From positions 1-64,000 of the forward strand of contig JAIUOO010000022.1 of NCBI GenBank assembly GCA_020161695.1: a DNA stretch of 64,000 nucleotides. Reading direction: 5' to 3'. A program made the position numbers and the translations under genes. Each line of letters begins with the position of its first letter. Within the stretch, counting starts at the first letter, position 1. Origin of the DNA: Pseudomonadota bacterium (GTDB lineage: Bacteria; Pseudomonadota; Alphaproteobacteria; Rhizobiales; Phreatobacteraceae). Positions 32,185 to 41,641 of this stretch are shown here, one piece after another. A model generated the notes under the pieces. That model saw only the letters and a list, made by a program, of their open reading frames with translations. It was not told the DNA's origin and made no database searches.

Positions 32185-33990
32185 ATGACCGACACGCCTC
32201 TCGACCTGATCCGCAACTTCTCGATTGTCGCGCATATCGACCACGGCAAATCGACGCTCGCCGACCGCCTCATCCAGGTGACCGGCGGCCTGTCCGAGCG
32301 CGAGATGACCGAACAGGTCCTCGACAACATGGACATCGAGAAGGAGCGGGGCATCACCATCAAGGCGCAGACCGTGCGCCTCGAATACAAGGCCGAGGAC
32401 GGCAAGACCTACGTCCTGAATCTCATGGACACGCCCGGTCACGTCGACTTCGCCTACGAGGTGTCGCGCTCGCTGGCCGCCTGCGAGGGCTCGATCCTCG
32501 TGGTCGACGCCAGCCAGGGCGTCGAGGCCCAGACGCTCGCCAACGTCTATCAGGCGCTCGATGCCGGTCACGAGATCGTCCCGGTGCTCAACAAGATCGA
32601 CCTGCCGGCGGCCGAGCCGGAGCGCGTCAAGCAGCAGATCGAGGACGTGATCGGCCTCGATGCCTCGGATGCGGTGGAGGTCTCCGCCAAGACCGGCCTC
32701 AACATCCCGGCCGTGCTGGAAGCAATCGTGAAGCGCCTGCCGGCCCCGAAGGGCGACCGCGCCGCGCCGCTCAAGGCCATGCTGGTCGATAGCTGGTACG
32801 ACGCCTATCTCGGCGTCATCGTGCTGGTCCGCGTCATCGACGGCTCGATGAAGAAGGGCCAGCGCATCAAGATGATGGGCACGGACGCGGTCTATGACAT
32901 AGACAAGATCGGCGTGTTCACCCCCAAGCTGAAGGACGTGCCGGATCTCGGCCCCGGCGAGGTCGGCTTCATCACGGCTTCGATCAAGGAAGTGGCGGAT
33001 ACCCGCGTCGGCGACACCATCACCGACGAGCGAAAGCCGACGGCAAAGGCGCTGCCGGGCTTCAAGCCGGCGCAGCCGGTGGTCTTCTGCGGCCTTTTTC
33101 CGCAGGATGCCGCCGATTTCGAGGACCTGCGCGCCGCCATGGGCCGCCTGCGCCTCAACGATGCCAGCTTCTCCTTCGAGATGGAGTCCTCCGCCGCCCT
33201 CGGCTTCGGCTTCCGCTGCGGCTTCCTCGGCCTGTTGCATCTGGAGATCATCCAGGAGCGGCTGGAGCGCGAGTTCAATCTCGACCTGATCGCGACCGCG
33301 CCCTCGGTCGTCTACCAGATCCTGCTGCGCGACGGTTCGCTGCTGGAACTGCACAACCCGGCCGACATGCCGGATCCGATGAAGATCGAGATCATCTCGG
33401 AGCCGTGGATCCGCGCCAAGATCATGACACCGGACGACTATCTCGGCTCGGTGCTCAAGCTCTGCCAGGACCGGCGCGGCGTTCAGGTGGACCTGACCTA
33501 TGTCGGCTCGCGCGCCATGGTCACCTACGATCTGCCGCTGAACGAGGTCGTCTTCGACTTCTACGACCGGCTGAAGTCGATCTCGAAGGGTTATGCCTCC
33601 TTCGACTACCAGATCACCGACTATCGCGAGGGCGACCTCGTGAAGATGTCGATCCTCGTCAACGGCGAGCCGGTCGACGCGCTCTCCATGCTGGTGCATC
33701 GCAACCGGGCCGAGAGCCGTGGCCGCGCCATGTGCGAGAAGCTGAAGGACCTGATCCCGCAGCACCTGTTCAAGATCCCGATCCAGGCCTCCATCGGCGC
33801 CAAGGTCATCGCCCGCGAGACCATCTCGGCCCTGCGCAAGGACGTCACCGCCAAGTGCTATGGCGGCGACATCTCACGCAAGCGCAAGCTTCTCGACAAG
33901 CAGAAGGAGGGCAAGAAGAAGATGCGCCAGTTCGGCAAGGTCGACATTCCTCAGGAAGCCTTCATCGCCGCGCTCAAGATGGACGCCTGA
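32185..33990 (+). CDS. lepA: elongation factor 4 (LepA)
   Basis: A 601-residue translational GTPase with G1 AHIDHGKST (residues 16-24), G2/switch I with ERGITIKAQTV, G3 DTPGHVDF, G4 NKIDLP and the C-terminal LepA domain ending in KKKMRQFGKVDIPQEAFIAALKMD. It back-translocates or remodels ribosomes and helps 30S biogenesis. The ATG at 32185 gives the standard N-terminus; GTG at 32176 is less likely. Transcribed away from the LysE gene. Confidence 0.97.
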   Translation: MTDTPLDLIRNFSIVAHIDHGKSTLADRLIQVTGGLSEREMTEQVLDNMDIEKERGITIKAQTVRLEYKAEDGKTYVLNLMDTPGHVDFAYEVSRSLAACEGSILVVDASQGVEAQTLANVYQALDAGHEIVPVLNKIDLPAAEPERVKQQIEDVIGLDASDAVEVSAKTGLNIPAVLEAIVKRLPAPKGDRAAPLKAMLVDSWYDAYLGVIVLVRVIDGSMKKGQRIKMMGTDAVYDIDKIGVFTPKLKDVPDLGPGEVGFITASIKEVADTRVGDTITDERKPTAKALPGFKPAQPVVFCGLFPQDAADFEDLRAAMGRLRLNDASFSFEMESSAALGFGFRCGFLGLLHLEIIQERLEREFNLDLIATAPSVVYQILLRDGSLLELHNPADMPDPMKIEIISEPWIRAKIMTPDDYLGSVLKLCQDRRGVQVDLTYVGSRAMVTYDLPLNEVVFDFYDRLKSISKGYASFDYQITDYREGDLVKMSILVNGEPVDALSMLVHRNRAESRGRAMCEKLKDLIPQHLFKIPIQASIGAKVIARETISALRKDVTAKCYGGDISRKRKLLDKQKEGKKKMRQFGKVDIPQEAFIAALKMDA

Positions 33991-34339
33991 CGCAAGCGCC
34001 GGGGGCTCGCCCGGCCCGCCGGGTGGCGGGAGGGCGCATGTCGAGTTGGAGAAGAATTTACTCCGACGCCGATGATCTGCCGACTTCACGGAGAAATCCT
34101 CTCTCCTCCTGGGCGGCCTTTTGCCAGATCAGGCCAATCGGCCCGCCGACTGCTCCGGCTCGCGGGAGAACCCTGTCCTCCTGACGACGTGCCGGGACAA
34201 CAAGACCCTTCCCCTTTCATCCGCGGATTCGAAGGGTTTGGTCTTATTTCCCGGAACGTCTTGAATAGTCACATGTTTTCGGACCTCTTCCGATGCTCGG
34301 CCGGCGCTTTCCGGCACGGCCGCATCGAGGAAGCCAGAC
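33991..34339 (+). promoter_or_regulatory. 349-bp leader and promoter region of the sulfate operon
   Basis: No gene is seen here. It holds a GC-rich inverted repeat just after lepA (CCGGG...CCCGG), an interrupted hairpin at 34202-34246 ending in GGTCTTATTTC (a weak terminator candidate), and a stem at 34291-34327 directly before the sbp ribosome site. The stem pairs CGATGC and GGCCG with CGGCC and GCATCG, with a two-base bulge. No known riboswitch consensus was recognised. Confidence 0.45.
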
Positions 34340-35401
34340 ATGTCGAGCACGTCCGCCACTGCCCGCCTTCGCGACGCCGCCGGCGTGGTCCTGGCGTTCG
34401 GGCTGGTGCTCGGCACCACGATCTACGCCCGCGGGCAGGCGGCGCCCCCGCCAGTCAGTCTGGTCAACGTCTCCTATGATCCGACGCGCGAACTCTACCG
34501 CGCCATCAACGAGGCCTTCACCCGCCACTGGCGCGAGAAGGCCGGCCAGCAGGTCACGATCCGCGCCTCGCATGGCGGTTCCGGGCGCCAGGCGCGCTCG
34601 GTCATCGACGGGCTCGACGCCGATGTCGTGACGCTGGCGCTGGCCGGTGACATCGACGCCATCGCCCAGCATTCGCGCCGCCTGCCGGCCAACTGGCAGA
34701 CCCGCCTGCCGAACAATTCCTCGCCCTACACCTCGACCATCGTCTTCATCGTCCGCAAGGGCAATCCGAAGGGCGTGCGCGACTGGGCCGACCTCGCCCG
34801 GCCCGGTGTCGGCGTCGTGACCCCCAATCCGAAGACTTCCGGCGGCGCGCGCTGGAACTATCTCGCCGCCTGGGCCTACGAACTCGACCGCACCGGCAAC
34901 GATGCGGCTGCCGCGAAGCGTTTCGTCGAGGCCATTTACCGCAACGTCTCCGTGCTCGACACCGGCGCGCGCGGCTCGCTGACCACCTTCGCCCAGCGCA
35001 ATGTCGGCGACGTCTTCATCTCCTGGGAGAACGAGGCGCATCTGGCGCTGAAGGAGTTCGGCGAGGACAAGTTCGAAATCGTCTTCCCGTCGCTGTCGAT
35101 CCTCGCGGAGCCGCCGGTCGCCCTCGTCGATCAGGTGGTCGACCGGCGCGGCACGCGCGCGGCGGCGCAGGCCTATCTCGACTTCCTCTATTCGCCCGAG
35201 GCGCAGCGTATCATCGCGCACAATTTCTACCGGCCGAACCTGCCGCAGTACGCCGACGCAGCCGATCTCGCCCGCTTTCCCCAGATCAGGCTGGTGACCA
35301 TCGATCAGGTCTTCGGCGGCTGGACCAGGGCGCAGGCCGAGCACTTCGCCGACAGCGGCATCTTCGACCAGATCCATCGTCCCTCGGCGGCGACCCGATG
35401 A
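34340..35401 (+). CDS. sbp: sulfate ABC transporter substrate-binding protein
   Basis: A 353-residue periplasmic sulfate-binding protein. A hydrophobic signal segment (about 15-32) precedes LVNVSYDPTRELYRAINEAF and SHGGSGRQARSVIDGLDADVVTLA. These and the RPNLPQYADAA-type C-terminus are typical of Sbp/CysP. The ribosome site GAGGAAG is 7 bases from the ATG. First gene of the sulfate operon; its stop overlaps the cysT start by 4 bp. Confidence 0.95.
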   Translation: MSSTSATARLRDAAGVVLAFGLVLGTTIYARGQAAPPPVSLVNVSYDPTRELYRAINEAFTRHWREKAGQQVTIRASHGGSGRQARSVIDGLDADVVTLALAGDIDAIAQHSRRLPANWQTRLPNNSSPYTSTIVFIVRKGNPKGVRDWADLARPGVGVVTPNPKTSGGARWNYLAAWAYELDRTGNDAAAAKRFVEAIYRNVSVLDTGARGSLTTFAQRNVGDVFISWENEAHLALKEFGEDKFEIVFPSLSILAEPPVALVDQVVDRRGTRAAAQAYLDFLYSPEAQRIIAHNFYRPNLPQYADAADLARFPQIRLVTIDQVFGGWTRAQAEHFADSGIFDQIHRPSAATR

Positions 35402-36276
35402 CAGCTTTCGCGCTCACTGGTCCTGCGAGTCTTCGCCGCGCGATCGCGATCGCGAAGCCGAGCGCGCTGCCCGGCTTCGGCATCACCTTCGGCTTCGCGC
35501 TGGCCTATCTGTCGCTGATCGTGCTCATTCCGCTCAGCCTGCTCGTCTGGCGCGCGAGCGGCCTCGGCCTCGGTGGCCTCCTCGGCATCGCCACCCAGCC
35601 GCGGGTACGCGCGGCGCTGGAAACCAGCTTCTACCTCTCCTTCGCCGCCGCGGCGCTGAACGCCGTCTTCGGCCTCGTCATCGCCTGGGTCCTGACCCGC
35701 TACACCTTTCCCGGCCGCGCGCTGATCGACGCCATGGTCGACCTGCCCTTCGCCCTGCCGACGGCGGTCGCCGGCATCGCGCTCGCCGCGCTCTATGCGC
35801 CGAACGGCTGGGTCGGCTTCTGGCTGGATGCGTGGTTCGGCCTGAAGGTCGCCTTCACCCCGCTCGGCATTTTCGTGGCACTGACCTTCATCGGCCTGCC
35901 CTTCGTCGTGCGTACGGTGCAGCCGGTGATCGCGGAGCTGGATCGCGAGATCGAGGAGGCCTCCGCCACGCTGGGCGCGAGCCGCTTCCAGACCATCGCG
36001 CGGGTCATCCTGCCGACGCTGGTGCCTGCCATCCTGACAGGTTTTGCGCTCGCCTTCGCGCGGGCCGTCGGCGAATACGGCTCGGTGATCTTCATCGCCG
36101 GCAACATGCCCTTCGTCTCCGAGATCGCGCCGCTGCTCATCATCGTGCAGCTCGAGGAGTTCAACTATGCCGGCGCGACCGCCATCGCGACGATCATGCT
36201 GGCGCTGTCCTTCGCAACCCTGTTCGCCATCAACCTGACCCAGGCCTGGAGCCGGCGGAGGCTCGGTCATGGCTGA
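35398..36276 (+). CDS. cysT: sulfate ABC transporter permease CysT (CysU)
   Basis: A 292-residue permease with six predicted helices. LSLIVLIPLSLLVWRASGLGLGGLL at the N-terminus, VDLPFALPTAVAGIAL and the EAA-type loop EIEEASATLGASRFQTIARVILPTL are CysT signatures. It begins in an ATGA overlap with sbp and its last 8 bp overlap cysW. Partner of CysW in the sulfate channel. Confidence 0.95.
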   Translation: MTAFALTGPASLRRAIAIAKPSALPGFGITFGFALAYLSLIVLIPLSLLVWRASGLGLGGLLGIATQPRVRAALETSFYLSFAAAALNAVFGLVIAWVLTRYTFPGRALIDAMVDLPFALPTAVAGIALAALYAPNGWVGFWLDAWFGLKVAFTPLGIFVALTFIGLPFVVRTVQPVIAELDREIEEASATLGASRFQTIARVILPTLVPAILTGFALAFARAVGEYGSVIFIAGNMPFVSEIAPLLIIVQLEEFNYAGATAIATIMLALSFATLFAINLTQAWSRRRLGHG

Positions 36277-37144
36277 GGCCCGACACGCGTTTCAGGGGCA
36301 TGGCTGGCGGCCGGTCGCGGCCGAGCGGCCTGCCATCCGCAGGGTGCTGACTGTGGTCGCTGTCGGCTTCGTCGCACTGTTCATCCTCCTGCCGCTCGCC
36401 GCCGTATTCGCCGAGGCGCTGCGCAAGGGCGTGCCGGCCTTCCTTGAGGCGTTCACCGACGAGGCGACGCTGGCGGCGGTGCAACTGACGCTGCTGGTGG
36501 CGGCCATTGCCGTGCCCGCCAACCTCGTCTTTGGCCTCGCCGCCGCCTGGGCCATCGCCAAGTTCGAATTTCCCGGCAAGAGCCTGCTGATCACGCTGAT
36601 CGACCTGCCGTTTTCGGTCTCTCCGGTCGTCTCCGGCCTCGTCTTCGTCCTCCTGTTCGGCTCGCATGGCCTGTTCGGCGAATGGCTCCAGGCGAACGAC
36701 GTCAAGATCATCTTCGCCGTGCCGGGCATCGTGCTCGCCACCATCTTCGTGACCTTCCCCTTCATCGCGCGCGAACTGATCCCGCTGATGCAGGAACAGG
36801 GCACCAGCGAGGAGGAGGCGGCGCTCACCCTCGGCGCCTCGGGCCTCCGAACCTTCCTGACCGTCACCCTGCCGAACGTGAAATGGGCGCTGCTCTACGG
36901 CGTCCTGCTCTGCAATGCCCGTGCGATGGGCGAGTTCGGCGCGGTCGCCGTCGTCTCCGGGCACATCCGCGGCCTGACCAACACAATGCCTCTCCACGTG
37001 GAGATCCTCTACAATGAGTACAATTTCGTTGGCGCCTTCGCCGTCGCTTCGCTTCTCGCCGGCCTCGCCCTCGTCACGCTTCTCGCCAAATCACTCCTCG
37101 AATGGCGATACGGCGACGAGCTTGCGGGCGCGCACCGGCATTGA
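36269..37144 (+). CDS. cysW: sulfate ABC transporter permease CysW
   Basis: A 291-residue permease. IDLPFSVSPVVSGLVFVLLFG, EEEAALTLGASGLRTFLTVTLPNVKWALLYG (EAA loop) and the C-terminal HVEILYNEYNFVGAFAVASLLA are typical of CysW. Forms the sulfate channel with CysT; CysA is the ATPase. Confidence 0.95.
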   Translation: MAEARHAFQGHGWRPVAAERPAIRRVLTVVAVGFVALFILLPLAAVFAEALRKGVPAFLEAFTDEATLAAVQLTLLVAAIAVPANLVFGLAAAWAIAKFEFPGKSLLITLIDLPFSVSPVVSGLVFVLLFGSHGLFGEWLQANDVKIIFAVPGIVLATIFVTFPFIARELIPLMQEQGTSEEEAALTLGASGLRTFLTVTLPNVKWALLYGVLLCNARAMGEFGAVAVVSGHIRGLTNTMPLHVEILYNEYNFVGAFAVASLLAGLALVTLLAKSLLEWRYGDELAGAHRH

Positions 37145-38195
37145 GGCGGCGCCGGCGGCCATCCACGTCGAGGCCATCACCAAGGCCTTCGGCGCGACGG
37201 CTGCGCTCGACGGCATCGACCTCGACATTCGCGGTGGCGAACTGCTGGCGCTGCTCGGCCCCTCGGGTTCCGGCAAGACGACCCTGCTGCGCGTCATTGC
37301 CGGCCTCGAGCCGATCACCTCGGGCCGGGTGCTGTTCGGCGACGAGGACGCGACGCGCCTGGCGGTCCAGCGCCGCCATGTCGGCTTCGTCTTCCAGCAC
37401 TACGCGCTGTTCCGCCACATGACCGTGGCCGACAACATCGCCTATGGCCTCGCCGTCCGCCCGCGCTCTGAGCGTCCCTCGCGCACGGACATCCGCCGGC
37501 GCGTGTCGGAGCTTCTCGACCTCGTGCGCCTGCCGGGACTGGAGAAGCGCTATCCCGGCCAGCTCTCGGGTGGCCAGCGCCAGCGCGTGGCGCTCGCCCG
37601 CGCGCTCGCGGTCGACCCCAAGGTTCTGCTGCTCGACGAGCCCTTCGGCGCGCTGGACGCGCAGGTGCGCCGCGACCTCCGCCGCTGGCTGCGCGAGATC
37701 CATGAGCGCACCGGCCACACCACCATCTTCGTCACGCACGATCAGGACGAGGCGCTGGAGCTTGCCGACCGCGTCGCGGTGCTGAGCCGGGGGCGCATCG
37801 AGCAGGTCGGCACGCCCGATGAAATCTACGACCGCCCGTCGAGCGCCTTCGTCGCCGGCTTCGTCGGCCAGCCGACGCGTCTCGATGTCGTGGTGGTCGA
37901 CGGCAAGGTCCGTCTCGGCGATGTCACGCTGTCTGCTGCCGCGCCAGCCGTTCCGGCCGGTCCCGCCGCGCTGTTCGTGCGCCCGGCCGATATCGATCTG
38001 GAAGCGGCCAGCGGGCCGCGCATCGCGGCGACCGTCGCTGGCGTCCGCCGCGCCGGCGCCGTCCGCCGCATCGAGCTGCGGGTCGCGGATGGGCATCCGC
38101 CCGTCGAGGCCGAGATCGCGCCCGGCCGTGCCATCGCCCGCGGCGATGCCGTCAATTTCACCCTCAAGGCCCTGCGCCTGTTTCCGTCGCATTGA
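37122..38195 (+). CDS. cysA: sulfate/thiosulfate ABC transporter ATP-binding protein CysA
   Basis: About 357 residues. Walker A GPSGSGKTT, Q-loop FVFQHYALFRHMTV, signature LSGGQRQRVALARAL, Walker B LLLDEPFGALD and H-loop VTHDQDEA, then a C-terminal TOBE region. The start is uncertain. No ATG lies close to the conserved IHVEAITKAFG, so I marked a TTG at 37122, just inside cysW. An ATG at 37014 has a better ribosome site (GGAG) but would add 36 Ser/Pro-rich residues with poor codon use, read entirely out of frame inside cysW. Confidence 0.9.
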   Translation: MRARTGIEAAPAAIHVEAITKAFGATAALDGIDLDIRGGELLALLGPSGSGKTTLLRVIAGLEPITSGRVLFGDEDATRLAVQRRHVGFVFQHYALFRHMTVADNIAYGLAVRPRSERPSRTDIRRRVSELLDLVRLPGLEKRYPGQLSGGQRQRVALARALAVDPKVLLLDEPFGALDAQVRRDLRRWLREIHERTGHTTIFVTHDQDEALELADRVAVLSRGRIEQVGTPDEIYDRPSSAFVAGFVGQPTRLDVVVVDGKVRLGDVTLSAAAPAVPAGPAALFVRPADIDLEAASGPRIAATVAGVRRAGAVRRIELRVADGHPPVEAEIAPGRAIARGDAVNFTLKALRLFPSH

Positions 38196-38205
38196 GGAGC
38201 CATCG

Positions 38206-39621
38206 GTGTCGCGCTTCAGGTTCTTCCCCGTCTCCTACGACGTCGCCGGCCGTCGCGTCGTCGTCGCCGGCAACGGCGAACAGGCGTTGCAGAAGCTTCG
38301 CCTGCTGGTCCGCACCGAGGCCGATCTGATGCTATGCGCGCAGGCACCCTCGGCCGACCTCGCGGATTTTGCGACGGTGAACGGCGTGACGCTCGTTGTC
38401 GCCGAGCCCGATGCAGACTTGCTGGCCGGTGCGGCTCTTCTCTTCGTCGCCATGGGCGATGAAGCCAACGATGCGCGCATCGCGGCTGTCGGCCGTGCCG
38501 CCGGCGTGCTGGTCAATGTCGTCGACCGGCCGCATCTCTCCGACTTCGCCGTTCCCGCCATTGTCGATCGCGCGCCCGTCTCCATCGCCATCGCCACCGA
38601 TGGCCATGCGCCCGTCCTCGCCCAGAAGGTACGTGCGCTGATCGAAGCGTTGCTGCCACCCGCCTTCGGTCGCCTCGGCCAGCTCGCGGCCTGCATCCGC
38701 GGCGGCGTCAACGACCGGCTGGCTGAGGGCGCGCCGCGCCGTCGCTTCTGGACGCACCTGTTCGAGGGCCGTGCCGCCGATGCCGCGCTCGCCGGCGAAC
38801 TCGACCGCGCCGAGATCATTGCGCGCAAGGCGCTCGATGTGGCCGAAGGCGAGACCGTCGAGGGCAGGGTGTTCCTGGTCGGCGCGGGCCCCGGCGCCGA
38901 GGATCTGCTGACGCTCCGCGCCCAGCGCCTGCTCCAGACCGCCGACGTCATCGTCCATGACGCACTGGTGCCCGAAGCCGTCATCGCCATGGGCCGCCGC
39001 GACGCGCATCGCATTTCCGTCGGCAAGCGCAAGGGCCGCCATTCGGTGATGCAGGGCGAGATCGACGCGCTGCTGGTGCGCCTTGCGCGCGAGGGCCGCC
39101 GCGTCGTTCGCCTCAAGGCCGGCGACCCCATGGTCTATGGCCGCGCGGGCGAGGAGATCGCGGCCCTTCGCGCCGCCGGCGTGCCCTACGAGATTGTCCC
39201 CGGCATCACCGCCTCGCTGGCCGCCGCCGCCGATGCCGCTGTGCCGCTGACCCTGCGCGGCGTCTCACAGCATCTGATCCTCGCGACGGGCCACGGAGCC
39301 GACGGCGCGGAGCCGGAGGGCTGGGAGCATCTCGCGGCGGCAGGCAGCACCGTCGCGCTCTACATGGGCAAGTCGGTGGCCGAGCGGATCGTCGCCCGCC
39401 TCGTCGGCGCCGGCCTCCCGCTCCCGACCCCGGTCCTCGCGGTCGAGAATGCCGGCCGGGCCAGCCGCCGCCTGTTCGCGGGAACGCTGGGCGAGCTCCG
39501 GAGCCTTGCCGCCCGCGACGACCTTTCCGGCCCGGTCCTCATCCTGATCGGCGAGGCGATCGCCCATGGCGACATCGCTTCCGCCGAACCCTTCGCTCTG
39601 CCGCTGGCAGAAGCGGCCTAA
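38206..39621 (+). CDS. cysG: siroheme synthase CysG
   Basis: 471 residues in the full two-part CysG layout. Residues about 1-205 are the precorrin-2 dehydrogenase/sirohydrochlorin ferrochelatase (RRVVVAGNGEQALQKLRLL NAD site, NVVDRPHLSDFAVPAIV). Residues about 215-471 are the uroporphyrinogen-III methyltransferase (VFLVGAGPGAEDLLTLRA, VRLKAGDPMVYGRAGEE). The start is GTG at 38206, preceded by GAGGAG. It supplies the siroheme of CysI, two genes downstream. Confidence 0.95.
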   Translation: MSRFRFFPVSYDVAGRRVVVAGNGEQALQKLRLLVRTEADLMLCAQAPSADLADFATVNGVTLVVAEPDADLLAGAALLFVAMGDEANDARIAAVGRAAGVLVNVVDRPHLSDFAVPAIVDRAPVSIAIATDGHAPVLAQKVRALIEALLPPAFGRLGQLAACIRGGVNDRLAEGAPRRRFWTHLFEGRAADAALAGELDRAEIIARKALDVAEGETVEGRVFLVGAGPGAEDLLTLRAQRLLQTADVIVHDALVPEAVIAMGRRDAHRISVGKRKGRHSVMQGEIDALLVRLAREGRRVVRLKAGDPMVYGRAGEEIAALRAAGVPYEIVPGITASLAAAADAAVPLTLRGVSQHLILATGHGADGAEPEGWEHLAAAGSTVALYMGKSVAERIVARLVGAGLPLPTPVLAVENAGRASRRLFAGTLGELRSLAARDDLSGPVLILIGEAIAHGDIASAEPFALPLAEAA

Positions 39622-39632
39622 GGAGACGCTCG

Positions 39633-39968
39633 ATGTCCGCCAATCCCCAGCAGGCGCGCAAGGCCAAGGTCTTCAGGCCGGTCGTCGCCACATCCAACGA
39701 CCTCGCCACCGGCGCGGTGGTCTTCCGCCACGGCGACGGCACGTGGTCCATCGATATCGGTCGAGCCGAGATCGCCGAGACCCCGGAAGACGGCGATCGC
39801 CTCCTCGCGAGAGCGAACGCGGACCAGGACGCCTGCCTCATCGTCGAGCCGGCGCTGATCGAGATCATCCGCGAGGGTGGCTTCGTGCGGCCCGTCTCGC
39901 TGCGCGAACTGATCCGCGCGACCGGCCCCACCGTGCCGCTGCCGCCCGAAGCTTACGCCCACCTCTGA
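39633..39968 (+). CDS. DUF2849 domain protein
   Basis: A 111-residue soluble protein with KVFRPVVATSNDLATGAVVFRHGDGTW near the N-terminus, matching DUF2849. In many alphaproteobacteria the family is found between cysG and cysI. No cofactor motif or cysteine cluster is visible (one Cys), and its function is unknown. Strict placement in the sulfite-reductase operon suggests an accessory role for CysI. AGGAGA precedes the start. Confidence 0.85.
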   Translation: MSANPQQARKAKVFRPVVATSNDLATGAVVFRHGDGTWSIDIGRAEIAETPEDGDRLLARANADQDACLIVEPALIEIIREGGFVRPVSLRELIRATGPTVPLPPEAYAHL

Positions 39969-39982
39969 AGGTCATTCTGTCC

Positions 39983-41641
39983 ATGTATCGCTATGACGAA
40001 TTCGACCATGCCTTCGTGAACGAGCGGGTCGCCGAGTTCTCCGACCAGGTGGCGCGGCGCCTCTCGGGCGAACTGACCGAGGACCAGTTCAAGCCGCTCA
40101 GGCTGATGAACGGCGTCTATCTCCAGCTCCATGCCTACATGCTGCGCATCGCCATTCCCTACGGCACGCTGTCCTCGCGCCAGATGCGCCGGCTCGCCCA
40201 CATCGCGCGCACCTACGACCGCGACTACGGTCATTTCACCACCCGGCAGAACCTGCAGTTCAACTGGATCAGGCTGGCCGACATGCCAGCGATCCTGAAG
40301 GAGCTGGCGGAGGTCGAGATGCACGCCATCCAGACCTCGGGCAATTGCATCCGCAACGTCACCGCCGATCATTTTGCCGGCGCTGCGGCCGACGAGGTCG
40401 GCGATCCGCGCCCCTATGCCGAAATCCTGCGCCAGTGGTCGTCGATCCACCCTGAATTCACCTACCTGCCGCGCAAGTTCAAGCTGGCGGTGACCGGCGC
40501 GCCGAACGACCGCGCGGCCATCCAGGTGCACGATATCGGCCTCGAACTGAAGCGGAACGCCAAGGGTGAAATCGGCTTCGCCGTCTTCGTCGGCGGCGGG
40601 CAGGGCCGCACGCCGATGGTGGCCAAAAGGATCAGGGATTTCCTGCCCGAGGCCGACCTGCTGACCTATTGCGAGGCGATCCTGCGCGTCTACAACCTCG
40701 ATGGCCGGCGCGACAACAAGTACAAGGCGCGCATCAAGATTCTCGTCCACGAGATGGGCGAGGACGAGATGCGGCAGGCGGTGGAGCGGGAGTTCGCGGC
40801 CATCGGGCGCACGGCACTCACTTTGCCGGCTGAGGAGATTGCGCGCATCCAGTCCTATTTCGCGCCGCCCGTGCTCGCCACCCTCCCGGCGCATTCTGAC
40901 GTGCTGGACAAGGCGAAGGCCGCGGACCCCGAACTGGCCCGGTTCCTCCGCCGCAACCTCCACGCTCACCGTACGCCCGGCTACGGCATCCTGACCGTCT
41001 CGCTGAAGCCGACCGGCCTGCCGCCGGGCGATGCGACCTCGGCGCAGATGGACGTGATCGCGGACATTGCCGAGCGCTATTCTGCGGACGAGATCCGCGT
41101 CAGCCACGAGCAGAACCTGGTTCTGCCCTGGGTGTGCCTCGACGACATTCCCGCCGTCTATGCCGCGCTGAAGCGAGCAGGCCTCGCGACGCCGAATGCC
41201 GGCCTCGTCACCGACATCATCGCCTGCCCCGGCCTCGACTACTGCGCTCTCGCCAATGCCCGCTCGATCCCGGTGGCGCAGCGCATCTCCGAGCGTTTCG
41301 CGGCGCTCGACCGGCAGGAGGAGATCGGCGAGCTGAAGCTGAAGATCTCGGGCTGCATCAATGCCTGCGGCCACCATCACGTCGGCCATATCGGCATTCT
41401 CGGCGTCGACCGGAAAGGCGAGGAGTTCTACCAGATCACGCTGGGCGGCTCGGGCGACGAAACGACCTCCATCGGCGAGATCGTCGGCCGCGGCTTCTCC
41501 TCCGACGAGGTGGTGGACGCCGTGGAGACGGTCGTCGAGACCTATCTGAAGATCAGGACATCGCCGGCCGAGAAGTTCCTCGATGCGTATCGCCGCGTGG
41601 GCGAGGCGCCGTTCCGCGAGGCGCTCTATGCCGACGCTTGA
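39983..41641 (+). CDS. cysI: sulfite reductase hemoprotein (ferredoxin-type, CysI/NirA family)
   Basis: A 552-residue siroheme/4Fe-4S reductase. The repeat-domain basic residues are present (TTRQNLQFNWI, SGNCIRNVTADHFAG). The cluster cysteines are in CPGLDYC (CX5C) and GCINACGHH (CX3C) near 420-465. It reduces sulfite to sulfide. No CysJ flavoprotein gene is present, so reduced ferredoxin is the likely donor. The family also includes nitrite reductases; the sulfur operon decides for sulfite. Confidence 0.93.
   Translation: MYRYDEFDHAFVNERVAEFSDQVARRLSGELTEDQFKPLRLMNGVYLQLHAYMLRIAIPYGTLSSRQMRRLAHIARTYDRDYGHFTTRQNLQFNWIRLADMPAILKELAEVEMHAIQTSGNCIRNVTADHFAGAAADEVGDPRPYAEILRQWSSIHPEFTYLPRKFKLAVTGAPNDRAAIQVHDIGLELKRNAKGEIGFAVFVGGGQGRTPMVAKRIRDFLPEADLLTYCEAILRVYNLDGRRDNKYKARIKILVHEMGEDEMRQAVEREFAAIGRTALTLPAEEIARIQSYFAPPVLATLPAHSDVLDKAKAADPELARFLRRNLHAHRTPGYGILTVSLKPTGLPPGDATSAQMDVIADIAERYSADEIRVSHEQNLVLPWVCLDDIPAVYAALKRAGLATPNAGLVTDIIACPGLDYCALANARSIPVAQRISERFAALDRQEEIGELKLKISGCINACGHHHVGHIGILGVDRKGEEFYQITLGGSGDETTSIGEIVGRGFSSDEVVDAVETVVETYLKIRTSPAEKFLDAYRRVGEAPFREALYADA

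Noticed and set aside
31486..33765. 759-codon minus frame covering LysE and the lepA antisense
   Set aside because: Only the last 193 codons (from ATG 32067) look like a protein; the rest mirrors lepA.
33991..34339. SAM-type riboswitch in front of the sulfate operon
   Set aside because: Stems are present but no SAM-I or SAM-II core sequence was recognised.
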